A stretch of DNA of 64,000 nt from the NCBI RefSeq assembly GCF_024055665.1, contig NZ_JAMXMC010000005.1:124001-188000 (forward strand), written 5' to 3'. Shown here piece by piece: positions 30,059 through 38,869 of the stretch. The position numbers and the translations under genes were made by a program. This DNA comes from Ideonella oryzae. GTDB taxonomy: Bacteria; Pseudomonadota; Gammaproteobacteria; Burkholderiales; Burkholderiaceae_C. Each line of letters begins with the position of its first letter. Position 1 is the stretch's first letter. The notes below the pieces were generated by a model. That model was not told where the DNA came from and searched no databases. It saw only the letters and a program-made list of their open reading frames with translations.

Positions 30059-31180
30059 ATGGGCACGTCCGAGCTGCTGATCGGCCTGATGTCCGGCACC
30101 TCGCTGGACGGCGTCGATGGGGTGCTGGCCCGCTTCGACGGGCAGGGGCGCCCCACCGTGCTGGCCCACGCCCACCGCCCGTTCCCCACGGTGCTGCGCG
30201 ACGAGCTGCTCGCGCTCAACCAGAGTGGGCACGATGAACTGCACCGCGGCGCCCTGGCGGGCAATGCCCTGGCCGAGGTGCAGTCCAACGTGGTGAGCGA
30301 GCTGCTGACGATCGGCGACGTGCCGGCGCAGGCGGTGCGGGCCGTGGGCTCGCACGGCCAGACGGTGCGCCACCGGCCCGGCGAGTTCGACGGCACCGGT
30401 TACACGCTGCAGCTCAACCAGCCCGCCCTGCTGGCCGAGCGCTGCGGCATCGACGTGGTGAGCGACTTCCGCAGCCGTGACGTGGCGGCGGGCGGCCAGG
30501 GCGCGCCGCTGGTGCCGGCCTTCCACGCCATGGTCTTCGGCGGCCAGACCACCGCCGCGGCCGCCCTCAACCTGGGCGGCATGGCCAACCTGACCCTGCT
30601 GCCTGCCGCGGGCGACGCCGCCCCGGTGCGCGGCTTCGACTGCGGCCCCGGCAACGCCCTGCTGGACTTCTGGATCCAGCGCGAACAAGGGCTGGCCTAC
30701 GACGCGGACGGGCGGTGGAGCGCTGGCGGCCAGGTGGACGAGGCGCTGCTGGAACGCCTGCTCGACGAACCCTTTCTGCGCGTCGCGCCTCCGAAGAGCA
30801 CCGGTCGCGACCTGTTCAATCCGGCCTGGCTGATGCCCCGTCTGACGGCCGAACTGAGGCCGCAGGATGTGCAGGCGACGCTGGCCGAATTCACGGCCCG
30901 CTGTGCCGCCGACGCCCTGCGCACCCAGGCACCCGACACCGCCACGCTGCTCTGCTGCGGCGGCGGCGCCCTGAACCGCGACCTGATGCACCGCCTGCAA
31001 GCCCTGCTGCCGCAGGTGCGCGTGGCCAGCACCGACGCGGCCGGCCTGCCACCACTGCAGGTGGAAGCCACCGCCTTCGCCTGGCTGGCCTGGGCTTTCC
31101 TGCACCGGCAACCGGGCAACCGGCCCGAGGTCACGGGTGCCCGGGGCCTGCGGGTGCTGGGCGCGCTGCATCCCGCCTGA
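30059..31180 (+). CDS. anmK: Anhydro-N-acetylmuramic acid kinase
   Basis: 373-residue cytoplasmic enzyme of peptidoglycan recycling that converts anhydro-MurNAc to MurNAc-6-phosphate. Signatures: N-terminal LIGLMSGTSLDGVDGVL, SHGQTVRHRPG, NLGGMANLT, GFDCGPGNALLD and CCGGGALNRDLM. Length is standard. It starts 16 bases after the M23 endopeptidase gene; the pairing of a wall hydrolase with a recycling kinase in one transcript is functionally sensible. Confidence 0.95.
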   Translation: MGTSELLIGLMSGTSLDGVDGVLARFDGQGRPTVLAHAHRPFPTVLRDELLALNQSGHDELHRGALAGNALAEVQSNVVSELLTIGDVPAQAVRAVGSHGQTVRHRPGEFDGTGYTLQLNQPALLAERCGIDVVSDFRSRDVAAGGQGAPLVPAFHAMVFGGQTTAAAALNLGGMANLTLLPAAGDAAPVRGFDCGPGNALLDFWIQREQGLAYDADGRWSAGGQVDEALLERLLDEPFLRVAPPKSTGRDLFNPAWLMPRLTAELRPQDVQATLAEFTARCAADALRTQAPDTATLLCCGGGALNRDLMHRLQALLPQVRVASTDAAGLPPLQVEATAFAWLAWAFLHRQPGNRPEVTGARGLRVLGALHPA

Positions 31181-31186
31181 AACGAC

Positions 31187-31210
31187 ACAGGCCGCCCGAA
31201 GGCGGCCTGT
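31187..31210. terminator. Bidirectional terminator between anmK and erpA
   Basis: ACAGGCCGCC and GGCGGCCTGT form a perfect 10-base-pair stem with the stable tetraloop CGAA, midway between the converging anmK and erpA genes. T-runs are short on both sides. Confidence 0.7.
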
Positions 31211-31235
31211 TGTGGCGCGAAAGTGCAGCCGGCGC

Positions 31236-31610
31236 TCAGACCGAGAAGCTCGAACCGCAGCCGCAGGTGGTGCTGGCGTTCGGGTTCTTGATCACGAACT
31301 GCGAGCCTTGCAGGTCTTCCTTGTAGTCGATCTCGGCACCAACCAGGTATTGCAGGCTCATGGCGTCGATCAGCAGGGTCACGCCGTTCTTGCTCATCTC
31401 CGTGTCGTCCTCATTGACGATCTCATCGAAAGTGAAACCGTACTGGAAGCCCGAGCAGCCGCCGCCCTGCACGAACACGCGCAGCTTCAGGTCCGGGTTG
31501 CCTTCCTCGGCCACCAGATCGGCCACCTTGGCCGCGGCGCTGTCGGTGAAGATGATGGGGGCCGGCATCTCGGTGCTGGCAAGGGCTTGGGTCTCGGCGA
31601 CGGCGGTCAT
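31236..31610 (-). CDS. erpA: Iron-sulfur cluster insertion protein ErpA
   Basis: 124-residue A-type carrier that delivers iron-sulfur clusters to target proteins. The three cluster-binding cysteines are present, one in [11 protein letters not shown] and two in the C-terminal [11 protein letters not shown]. The N-terminal 15 residues extend beyond the core domain. AAGGA lies about eight bases before the ATG. It lies downstream of rpsI on the same strand, separated by a 264-base region containing strong hairpins. Confidence 0.95.
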   Translation of the reverse strand: MTAVAETQALASTEMPAPIIFTDSAAAKVADLVAEEGNPDLKLRVFVQGGGCSGFQYGFTFDEIVNEDDTEMSKNGVTLLIDAMSLQYLVGAEIDYKEDLQGSQFVIKNPNASTTCGCGSSFSV

Positions 31611-31754
31611 TCGGATGTCCTTCGAGGTGATGCGGGCGCCCCGGCCACCCGGCGGCGCGGCACCGAACAGGTGGTGGCGCCGCGGCGGCTTTCAAGGCGC
31701 AGGCCTGCATGTTCCCATGCCGGCCCATGTCCTTGCCAGGGGCGCGGGTTTGGC

Positions 31755-31794
31755 CGTTTCTGGTGGGCCACGCACTCGCGGCCCACCAGAAACG
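31755..31794. repeat. Perfect 15-bp inverted repeat between rpsI and erpA
   Basis: CGTTTCTGGTGGGCC and GGCCCACCAGAAACG are exact reverse complements around a ten-base spacer. The stem is far stronger than needed for an ordinary operator and has no T-run in either direction. It could be a processing, attenuation or stability element between the ribosomal-protein transcript and erpA. Confidence 0.6.
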
Positions 31795-31796
31795 AC

Positions 31797-31832
31797 AAAG
31801 GCCGCCCAACGCACAGGCTGGAACGGCCTTTT
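31797..31832 (-). terminator. Possible terminator after rpsI
   Basis: AAAGGCCG and CGGCCTTTT flank a 19-base loop. On the minus strand the second arm is CGGCCTTTGTCG, so it may end the rplM-rpsI transcript 43 bases beyond rpsI. The loop is long and the T-run weak. Confidence 0.4.
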
Positions 31833-31874
31833 GATCCAGGGTGGCCACGCCGGGCGCAGCCACCAGGGGATCGA

Positions 31875-32267
31875 TCAGCGCTTGCTGAACTGCTTCCTGC
31901 GACGGGCGCCGTGCAGACCGACCTTCTTACGCTCGACTTCACGGGCGTCGCGGGTCACGAAGCCGGCGCTGCTCAGCGCGGGCTTGAGGGCTGCGTCGTA
32001 GTCGATCAGGGCACGGGTGATGCCATGGCGCACGGCGCCGGCCTGGCCGGATTCACCGCCACCTGCGACGTTGACCTTGATGTCGAAAGCTTCGACGTTC
32101 TCGGTCAGCACCAGGGGCTGCTTGACCACCATGATGGAGGTCTGACGGCCGAAGTACTCGCCCACGGGCTTGCCGTTGACGACGATCTGGCCGGTGCCCT
32201 TCTTCAGAAAAACGCGGGCCACCGACGACTTGCGACGGCCGGTGCCATAGTTCCAATTACCGATCAT
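31875..32267 (-). CDS. rpsI: 30S ribosomal protein S9
   Basis: 130-residue ribosomal protein with the family N-terminus [19 protein letters not shown] and the basic C-terminus ending RRRKQFSKR that reaches the ribosomal P site. The ATG at 32267 is preferred over the GTG immediately before it because it gives the standard 130-residue protein. It is nine bases after rplM, the usual arrangement. Confidence 0.98.
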   Translation of the reverse strand: MIGNWNYGTGRRKSSVARVFLKKGTGQIVVNGKPVGEYFGRQTSIMVVKQPLVLTENVEAFDIKVNVAGGGESGQAGAVRHGITRALIDYDAALKPALSSAGFVTRDAREVERKKVGLHGARRRKQFSKR

Positions 32268-32276
32268 CACCGCTCC

Positions 32277-32705
32277 TTAGATTTCCAGCGCTTTGGGCTG
32301 CTGGGCGGTGTGCGGATGCGTGTCGCCCGCATACACCTTCAGCTTCTTGATCATCGCGTAGCCCAGCGGACCCTTGGGCAGCATGCCCTTGACGGCCTTT
32401 TCCAGGGCGCGGCCCGGATGCTTGGCTTGCATGTCCTTGAACTTGGTGCCGTAGATGCCACCCGGGAAGCCGGAGTGACGGTAGTACACCTTGTCGTTGG
32501 CTTTGTTGCCCGTCACACGCAGCTTGTCTGCATTGACGATGACGATGAAATCGCCGGTATCCACGTGAGGGGTGTAGATGGCCTTGTGCTTGCCGCGCAA
32601 ACGGAGTGCCACTTCGCTGGCAACACGTCCGAGCACCTTGTCGGTGGCGTCAATCACAAACCACTCGTGGACCACCTCGGCCGGCTTGGCGCTGAAGGTC
32701 TTCAT
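32277..32705 (-). CDS. rplM: 50S ribosomal protein L13
   Basis: 142-residue early-assembly ribosomal protein, beginning [20 protein letters not shown] and containing the conserved [20 protein letters not shown] and [14 protein letters not shown]-like segments. The ATG at 32705 gives the standard length; the open frame extends upstream without protein character. It is first in the rplM-rpsI pair, with a leader of about 190 bases. Confidence 0.98.
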   Translation of the reverse strand: MKTFSAKPAEVVHEWFVIDATDKVLGRVASEVALRLRGKHKAIYTPHVDTGDFIVIVNADKLRVTGNKANDKVYYRHSGFPGGIYGTKFKDMQAKHPGRALEKAVKGMLPKGPLGYAMIKKLKVYAGDTHPHTAQQPKALEI

Positions 32706-33036
32706 GAGAGTCTCAGAGAACAGGAGAAACGGCTGTGCGAGTGGCCACGCGACGTGTCTTCGGCACTGCTTGGAAAAGGAACCGCCTCGCAGCGACGTTC
32801 CCGGCAGCCTCTCAGACCCACCGTGCAACCCGGGTCGAAGCCATGCTGGATGGTGTTCGAAACAGGCGCCACTCTCCCCGCCGATAACGGGAAAGCCGGA
32901 AAGTATAGCCCAACCCGGCCGGGCCAAACAAGTCATTGAAGCGGCAGAAGCCGTGCAGACTGCACTGCAGAATCCGTGGAAACCCTGTACAGTCCGGGTA
33001 AACCCTAGACCTGACACAGGCCTGTCACGCCTGAAG
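32706..33036. promoter_or_regulatory. 331-base divergent region with a candidate rplM promoter
   Basis: On the minus strand TTGTTT (32926-32931) and TATACT (32902-32907) are separated by 18 bases and would start transcription near 32895, leaving a leader of about 190 bases before rplM. Such leaders can carry autoregulatory structure, but I could not identify a known L13-binding fold. A perfect palindrome ACAGGCCTGT sits close to the start of the divergent acetyltransferase gene. No coding sequence is evident. Confidence 0.5.
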
Positions 33037-33732
33037 ATGGCCATGCAAACCCTGAACACCCTGCCCTCCCCCCGCACCGCCGTCCGCAACCGCTGGATCC
33101 CCATCCGCGGACTGAGCGAGGCCAACCGGCCCGATGTGCTCGCACACCTGCTGGCGCTGTCGCCGTCGGATCGCTACCTGCGCTTCGGCTACGCCGCCAG
33201 CGACACCCAGATCGCGCGTTATGTCGCGTCGCTGAACTTCTTGCGCGACGACATCGCCGGGGTGTTCAACTGGAAGCTCGAGTTGATCGCGATGACCCAT
33301 GTGGCCTATCTGGCCGAGGGTGGCACAGACTCGAACCTGGCGGAGTTCGGTGTCTCGGTGGCCGCCCATGCCCGCGGCCGAGGCTATGGCGCCCGGCTGT
33401 TTGACCACGCCGTGCTGCGAGCCCGCATCCGCGGGGTGGACACGATGATCATCCACGCCCTGACCGAGAACACCGCCATGCTGCGCATCGCGCGCAAGGC
33501 CGGCGCCACGGTGGAGCGCGAAGGCTCGGATTCCGAAGCTCGTCTCAAGCTGCCGCCGGAGAGCTTCGGCACCCGCCTGGAAGCCCTGATGTCGGACCAA
33601 GCCGCCGAGTTCGACTACAGCGTCAAGAGCCAGGCCCAGTTCATGCAACTGCTGAGTTCGTGGATGGGCGCCGATCTGGCCTGGCCCCCGCGCAAGCTGT
33701 CGGACGAACGCGAGTCGGCCATCGCCGAGTGA
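33037..33732 (+). CDS. GNAT-family N-acetyltransferase
   Basis: About 231 residues. The GNAT fold is indicated by the acetyl-CoA-binding stretch [23 protein letters not shown] with the R-G-x-G-Y/G core, followed by [23 protein letters not shown], a typical C-terminal motif. Substrate unknown. Two in-frame ATGs lie six bases apart (33037 and 33043) and neither has a clear ribosome site; the first is used. The final 40 residues extend past the domain. Confidence 0.85.
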   Translation: MAMQTLNTLPSPRTAVRNRWIPIRGLSEANRPDVLAHLLALSPSDRYLRFGYAASDTQIARYVASLNFLRDDIAGVFNWKLELIAMTHVAYLAEGGTDSNLAEFGVSVAAHARGRGYGARLFDHAVLRARIRGVDTMIIHALTENTAMLRIARKAGATVEREGSDSEARLKLPPESFGTRLEALMSDQAAEFDYSVKSQAQFMQLLSSWMGADLAWPPRKLSDERESAIAE

Positions 33733-33764
33733 GTTCGCCGGCGGGCGCGGCGTACCATGCGCCG

Positions 33765-34802
33765 ATGCCCGCTTCGCCACCCTTTGCCGGACTCGATCCG
33801 GCGACCGTCCTGCAAGCCCTGCATCTGGCCGGCCTGCCGCCCGATGGCCGGTTGCTGCAGCTGAACTCCTACGAGAACCGTGTCTGGCAGGCCCACCTGG
33901 ACGATGGCCGGGTGGTGGTGACCAAGTTCTACCGCCCCGGCCGCTGGACCGATGCCCAGATCGCCGAGGAGCACGCCTTCGCCGCGGAGTTGGCGCAGGC
34001 GGATCTGCCCGTGGTGCCGCCGCTGGTGCTGCATCCGCTGGACAGCACGGGTCCGCTGCAGCTCTCCCCTGCCACCCCCACGCTGGCCCATGTCACGACC
34101 GATGAGGGCCAGGACTTCCGCTTCTCGGTGAGTGAGCGGCGCGTGGGTCGCGCGCCGGAACTGGAAGACCCGGAGGTGCTGCGCCGGCTGGGCCGGCTGC
34201 TGGGCCGGCTCCATGTGATCGGTGCGCGCGACCGCTTTGTGCACCGTCGCCGCATCGACAGCGCGACGCTCGGGCACGCGCCTCGCCAACGCCTGATCGA
34301 CAGTCGGCGGGTCGATCCCGAGATCGACCACGCCTGGGTGCGGCTGAGCGCCCAGGCTCTGGCGCTGGTGGACGCCGTGATGGACCGTCATTCACCGGCC
34401 CGGCTGCTGCGCCTGCACGGCGACTGCCACCCCGGGAATGTGCTGTGGCGCGAGGAAGGGGCCTTCAGCGGCCCGAACCTGGTGGATCTGGACGACTGCG
34501 CCACGGGCCCCGCCGTCCAGGACCTGTGGATGCTGCTGCCTGGCGAGCGTGCGGCCGTGGCGGCCGCGCAGGACCATCTGCTCGACGGCTACCGCGACTT
34601 CATGGACTTCGATGACCGCGAGCTGCTGCTCATCGAGCCGCTGCGCACCCTGCGGATGATCCACCACAGCGCCTGGATCGCCGAACGCTGGGAGGACCCC
34701 GCCTTCCCCATCGCCTTCCCCTGGTTCGCTAGCCCGTCCTACTGGAGCCAGCAGGCCAACGAACTGCGCGAGCAGATCGACCGGATGGCGGAGTTGGCCT
34801 GA
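33765..34802 (+). CDS. srkA: Stress response kinase A (SrkA/RdoA/YihE family)
   Basis: 345-residue aminoglycoside-phosphotransferase-fold Ser/Thr kinase. The catalytic loop is LHGDCHPGNVLW and the metal-binding motif VDLDDCATGP follows. Family-specific phrases include LNSYENRVWQ near the N-terminus and TKFYRPGRWTDAQIAEEHAF. In E. coli SrkA protects against oxidative and envelope-stress death. The ATG at 33765 is chosen because the family N-terminus begins about there. Confidence 0.92.
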   Translation: MPASPPFAGLDPATVLQALHLAGLPPDGRLLQLNSYENRVWQAHLDDGRVVVTKFYRPGRWTDAQIAEEHAFAAELAQADLPVVPPLVLHPLDSTGPLQLSPATPTLAHVTTDEGQDFRFSVSERRVGRAPELEDPEVLRRLGRLLGRLHVIGARDRFVHRRRIDSATLGHAPRQRLIDSRRVDPEIDHAWVRLSAQALALVDAVMDRHSPARLLRLHGDCHPGNVLWREEGAFSGPNLVDLDDCATGPAVQDLWMLLPGERAAVAAAQDHLLDGYRDFMDFDDRELLLIEPLRTLRMIHHSAWIAERWEDPAFPIAFPWFASPSYWSQQANELREQIDRMAELA

Positions 34803-34812
34803 TGGGCCAGCG

Positions 34813-36045
34813 TCACTTGAGGCGGACGGCCACCATGCGGCCAGTGCTCTCCCCGCAACCCTCATTGATCGTCAGCGTGCCGGTCGCAGAAAGCGCCAGC
34901 TCACCCGGAATGGGAATGGACCAGACGGATTGATGGGTGTTCAGATCAATCGCGTGCACGGCTCTGTCCGTGCTCACGAACACATGGGTCTTAGTGGCGA
35001 TCACATTGCGGCAGAACTGACTTGCCCCGTCGGTCGGGGTCCAAGACCATTGCACCCGACCACTGGTCTCATCCATGGCTGCCAAACGCAGCGGCGTGCG
35101 GCTCCCCGCGAAAACCAAGCCGTTTGCCAACGCCGGCTGCGTGGTGTAAAGGTCGGCACTGCGCCACTCCAGGGTCTTGCCTTGCAAGTCGAAGCTGACC
35201 ACAGAACGGTCGTAGTAGCCGCCCGTACTGGCTGAGGCACGCCCACTGAAGTTCTCACCGCTCAGCGCCAGCACGCGCTGCCTCTGGGTCACGATCGGTG
35301 CGCCGATATAGCTGTAGCCACCGGTGTACGAAGGCGCTGGATCCACGATACTGGTCACCGCGCCGCTATCACGATTGATGATGTAGAGGGCGTCACCCGC
35401 ATACACATAGTTGTTCACACCATCGGTGGCGGGTGTGTACAGGTCAACCTGGGGCAAGGAGGTGAAGCTGCGCTGCACCCCCGTCTTGGACTTGAACGTG
35501 TAGAGGCCCCCGTAATAGCCACCGTTGGTGTTCACGGTTCCCCGTCCCACGAGAGGTGCCAGATAGTGTTCCCATTGGGCGGAAAACGGCGTCTTCCATA
35601 GCAAGGCTCCAGACTGGGCATCGAATTGATGCATGTAGGTCGCTTCATGCCCACTGGTCGCCACACTCACATGCCCGTCGTGCAAAGTGGGCGGATTCAG
35701 TGCAGGTGTGTCAGCAGGGAACTCGTGCGCCCACTGCACCTGGCCCGTCAATTCATCGAGCACATAAAGCGCCTGCGGACTGAAATAGTCATCGTCCGTG
35801 ACTGCGATCAAGCCACCAGCCATGGTGACAGGGTTAATGAACCGCATGACGCCGTCAGCGGCGTGAGGGCTGGTCCACTGCCAAACCTGGCGGAACTTGG
35901 CAGGCTTGAAGGACTGCGCCACGAAACCCGTGTGCTGAGCATTGCCCTGATAGTTGTCCCAATCGCTCGCAGCCCAAACCGGAGCCACTGGCAGGAACGC
36001 GGAAAAAACGAGCGCGACTGCGCTCCGCCCATTGTGAATGCGCAT
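34813..36045 (-). CDS. Exported PQQ-like beta-propeller protein
   Basis: 410-residue protein with a Sec signal peptide (about residues 1-25, ending VWA). The mature part consists of repeated strands of PQQ-like type, for example YVLDELTGQVQWAHEF, HQFDAQSGALLWKTPF, AAMDETSGRVQWSW and HAIDLNTHQSVWSI, consistent with a seven- or eight-bladed propeller. No catalytic or metal-binding set of a quinoprotein dehydrogenase is evident, so it may be a binding or structural protein. Base composition is visibly lower in G+C than its neighbours, suggesting a different history. Confidence 0.8.
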   Translation of the reverse strand: MRIHNGRSAVALVFSAFLPVAPVWAASDWDNYQGNAQHTGFVAQSFKPAKFRQVWQWTSPHAADGVMRFINPVTMAGGLIAVTDDDYFSPQALYVLDELTGQVQWAHEFPADTPALNPPTLHDGHVSVATSGHEATYMHQFDAQSGALLWKTPFSAQWEHYLAPLVGRGTVNTNGGYYGGLYTFKSKTGVQRSFTSLPQVDLYTPATDGVNNYVYAGDALYIINRDSGAVTSIVDPAPSYTGGYSYIGAPIVTQRQRVLALSGENFSGRASASTGGYYDRSVVSFDLQGKTLEWRSADLYTTQPALANGLVFAGSRTPLRLAAMDETSGRVQWSWTPTDGASQFCRNVIATKTHVFVSTDRAVHAIDLNTHQSVWSIPIPGELALSATGTLTINEGCGESTGRMVAVRLK

Positions 36046-36349
36046 GAATCACCTCCCCTGGGGTTGTAGATGTTGTATCTGCGTAGAGACCATCTCGATC
36101 TCCAGCCGCCTCATGTTAGCGGCTATCGCAGCGCACCCTCAAAGTGGTTGGAGGGGAGATGCATCAGCGCATCAGAGAACGGCCCGCGACCGGCAATGAC
36201 CGACCCAAGGCCCCGCCGGGTCGTCGAATCCGGGAGGACTGGCGAGGCATTGGCCAGGGCCTCACGATCCACGCGAACAAATCGACCGCCTGCAGAATCT
36301 GCATTAGGATCAATGGCAATACCTCCTACCGTAGGCGACAAGGGGACAC
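36046..36349. other. Intergenic region of lower G+C, no gene recognised
   Basis: This 304-base gap separates the divergent propeller gene and the CZB-protein gene. It contains only short open frames lacking good starts. Codon-like patterns in a minus-strand frame (36123-36341) are not enough to call a gene. No clear promoter pair, repeat or RNA gene was found. Confidence 0.5.
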
Positions 36350-36859
36350 ATGATGAAGTTCACGGCATGGATCCGGGCCTTGGCCGGGCGCAGCCGCAGC
36401 GAAGCCCCCGAAGACGCGGAGGGCACGTCGTCCAGCCTGATGGCCACCCACCCCCCGGAAGAGGCCGGCCAGGGCGAAATCGGCGGACTGGACTTTGCCG
36501 CCGCCATCCGTGCCCATCAGGCGTGGAAGGGACGGCTGCAGGCCGTGGTGAACGGAGAGTCGCAGGAGCAGTTGCGGTCTGCGGACGTCAGCCCGGACGA
36601 CCGCTGCGTGCTGGGCCAGTGGCTGCACGGCCCGGGCTGCCAGGGCTTTCAGGGCGAGTCCCTGCTCGACACGGTGCGCACGGCCCATGCCCGCTTCCAC
36701 CTGATGGCGGGTGCGGTGCTGCGGGCGGTCGAGGAGGGCCGCCCCCAGGACGCTCGCCAGTTGCTGGCCAGCGATTACCATCGCGCCTCGGTCCAGGTGC
36801 AGGGCAAGCTGGCCGAGCTCTTCCTGCATGCCACGGGCAGCGAACGGGCCACGCCCTGA
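36350..36859 (+). CDS. Stand-alone CZB (chemoreceptor zinc-binding) domain protein
   Basis: 169-residue soluble protein. After a 45-residue variable N-terminus comes one CZB domain: the first His in RAHQAWKGRL, the Cys in DDRCVLGQWLHGPG, and the two His of RTAHARFHLMAG complete the expected 3-His/1-Cys zinc site. CZB domains usually sit at the end of chemoreceptors or diguanylate cyclases and sense zinc; here the domain is alone. AGGGG precedes two consecutive ATGs; the first is given. Confidence 0.82.
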   Translation: MMKFTAWIRALAGRSRSEAPEDAEGTSSSLMATHPPEEAGQGEIGGLDFAAAIRAHQAWKGRLQAVVNGESQEQLRSADVSPDDRCVLGQWLHGPGCQGFQGESLLDTVRTAHARFHLMAGAVLRAVEEGRPQDARQLLASDYHRASVQVQGKLAELFLHATGSERATP

Positions 36860-36880
36860 TCCGCTGCCCGGCCAGCGGCC

Positions 36881-38767
36881 TCAGGCCGCCGGTGCCAGCA
36901 GGCGCGTCACGCGCTGCACATAGCCCGCCGGGTCGTCGAGCTGACCGCCTTCAGCCAGCAGGGCCTGGTCGAACAGGATCTGGGCCAGATCGTCGAAACG
37001 GGGGTCGTCGGCCAGACGTTTGACCAGCGCGTGCTCGGGGTTGACCTCGAGGATGGGCTGGGCGTCCGGCGCGGCCTGTCCCGCCTGCTTGAGCAGGCGC
37101 GCCAGGTGGGCGCTCATGTCGCCCTCTTCCACCACCACGCAGGCGGGCGAGTCGACCAGCCGGGTGGTGACGCGCACATCCTTGGCGCGGCCCTTCAGGG
37201 CCTCCTTCAGGCGCTCCAACACAGGCTTGAAGGTCTCGGCCACTTCCTCGGCCTTCTTCTTCTCCTCCTCATCCTGCAGCTGGCCCAGGTCCACGGCGCC
37301 CTTGGCCACGCTCTGCAGCATGCGGCCCTCGAACTCGTGCAGGTGCGACAGCAGCCACTCGTCCACACGGTCGGTCAGCAGCAGCACCTCGATGCCCTTC
37401 TTGCGGAAGATCTCCAGCTGCGGGCTGTTCTTGGCGGCAGCCAGGCTGTCGGCGGTGATGACGTAGATCGCCTCCTGGCCTTCCTTCATGCGGGCCACGT
37501 AGTCGGCCAGCGAGACGCCTTCGTCGGCGTGCGTGGAGGCGAAGCGCAGCAGCTTGGACAGGCGCTCGCGGTTGGCGAAGTCTTCGCCCACGCCTTCCTT
37601 GAGCACCGCGCCGAACTCCTTCCAGAAGTCGGCGTACTTGGCCTTGTCCTCGGCGCTGTCGCTGTCGGCCAGGCTCTCCAGCATGCCCAGCACCCGCTTG
37701 GTGGAGCCTTCGCGGATGGCCTTCACGTCGCGGCTTTCCTGCAGCAGTTCGCGGCTGACGTTGAGCGGCAGGTCGGCCGAGTCGATCACGCCCTTGACGA
37801 AGCGCAGGTAGGCCGGCATCAGGGCCTCGGCGTCGTCCATGATGAAGACCCGCTTGACGTAGAGCTTCACGCCCCCACGCTTGTCGCGGTTCCACAGGTC
37901 CATCGGCGCCTTCTTCGGGATGTAGAGCAGCTGCGTGTACTCGCTGCGGCCCTCCACCCGGTTGTGGGTGTAGGCCAGGGGCGGCTCGCTGTCGTAGCTG
38001 ATCTGCTTGTAGAAGTCCTGGTACTCGGCGTCGGTGACCTCGCTCTTGGAACGGGCCCACAGGGCCGCGGCCTTGTTGACGGTTTCCCACTCGTCGGTCA
38101 CGACCTGCTTGGCTGCCTCCGCGTCCCAGGTCTCCTGCTTCATCAGGATGGGCAGCGAGATGTGGTCGCTGTACTTGCTGATGATGGCCTTCAGGCGCCA
38201 GGTGGAGAGGAACTCGGCTTCCTCGTCACGCAGGTGCAGGATGACGTCGGTGCCACGCTCGGCCCGGGCAATGGCTTCCAGCTCGTACTCGCCGGTGCCC
38301 TCGCTGCTCCAGCGCATGGCCTGGTCGGCCGGCAGGCCGGCGCGGCGGCTTTCGACCGTGATGCGGTCGGCCACGATGAAGCCGGAGTAGAAGCCCACGC
38401 CGAACTGGCCGATCAGGTTGGCGTCCTTCTTCTGGTCCCCTGAGAGCTTGGCCATGAAGTCGCGGGTGCCGCTCTTGGCGATGGTGCCCAGATGGGCCGC
38501 GGCCTCCTCGGCGCTCATGCCGATGCCGTTGTCACGGATGGTCAGGGTCTTGGCCTCGGCGTCGAAGAACACCCGCACCTCGAGGTTGGGCGCGTCCTCG
38601 TACAGCTCGGGATGGTCCAGGGCCTCGTAGCGCAGCTTGTCACAGGCGTCCGAGGCGTTGGACACCAGCTCCCGCAGGAAGATCTCCTTGTTGGAGTACA
38701 GCGAGTGGGTGACCAGGTGGAGGATCTGCTTGACCTCGGCCTGGAAGGCATGGGTTTGCTTGCTCAT
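36881..38767 (-). CDS. htpG: Chaperone HtpG (Hsp90)
   Basis: 628-residue ATP-dependent chaperone. The GHKL ATPase domain is evident in [26 protein letters not shown] and [11 protein letters not shown]; the middle and C-terminal dimerisation domains follow at normal length. A heat-shock promoter lies about 60-90 bases upstream. It begins [14 protein letters not shown]. Confidence 0.97.
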   Translation of the reverse strand: MSKQTHAFQAEVKQILHLVTHSLYSNKEIFLRELVSNASDACDKLRYEALDHPELYEDAPNLEVRVFFDAEAKTLTIRDNGIGMSAEEAAAHLGTIAKSGTRDFMAKLSGDQKKDANLIGQFGVGFYSGFIVADRITVESRRAGLPADQAMRWSSEGTGEYELEAIARAERGTDVILHLRDEEAEFLSTWRLKAIISKYSDHISLPILMKQETWDAEAAKQVVTDEWETVNKAAALWARSKSEVTDAEYQDFYKQISYDSEPPLAYTHNRVEGRSEYTQLLYIPKKAPMDLWNRDKRGGVKLYVKRVFIMDDAEALMPAYLRFVKGVIDSADLPLNVSRELLQESRDVKAIREGSTKRVLGMLESLADSDSAEDKAKYADFWKEFGAVLKEGVGEDFANRERLSKLLRFASTHADEGVSLADYVARMKEGQEAIYVITADSLAAAKNSPQLEIFRKKGIEVLLLTDRVDEWLLSHLHEFEGRMLQSVAKGAVDLGQLQDEEEKKKAEEVAETFKPVLERLKEALKGRAKDVRVTTRLVDSPACVVVEEGDMSAHLARLLKQAGQAAPDAQPILEVNPEHALVKRLADDPRFDDLAQILFDQALLAEGGQLDDPAGYVQRVTRLLAPAA

Positions 38768-38829
38768 CGTTGCGTGAACTCTGGGTCTGTGGGAATGGAA
38801 TGGGGCCCTGCACGGGCTTCAAACGCGTG

Positions 38830-38857
38830 ATGTGGGGGCGCTCCGCGTTTTTTCAAG
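38830..38857 (-). promoter_or_regulatory. Sigma-32 (heat-shock) promoter of htpG
   Basis: On the minus strand CTTGAAA (38851-38857) is followed after 13 bases by CCCCACAT (38830-38837), close to the RpoH consensus CTTGAAA-N11-16-CCCCATnT. It is correctly placed in front of htpG. Confidence 0.8.
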
Positions 38858-38869
38858 AGGCCCCGGAAT

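Noticed and set aside
32592-32616. A sigma-54-like TGGCAC-N5-TTGC on the minus strand
   Set aside because: It lies inside the rplM coding sequence and points into the same gene, so it is probably chance.
36123-36341. A 72-codon minus-strand frame in the intergenic gap, ending HLPSNHFEGALR
   Set aside because: Start is a TTG without a ribosome site and no family was recognised; it may be a gene remnant, but evidence is too thin.
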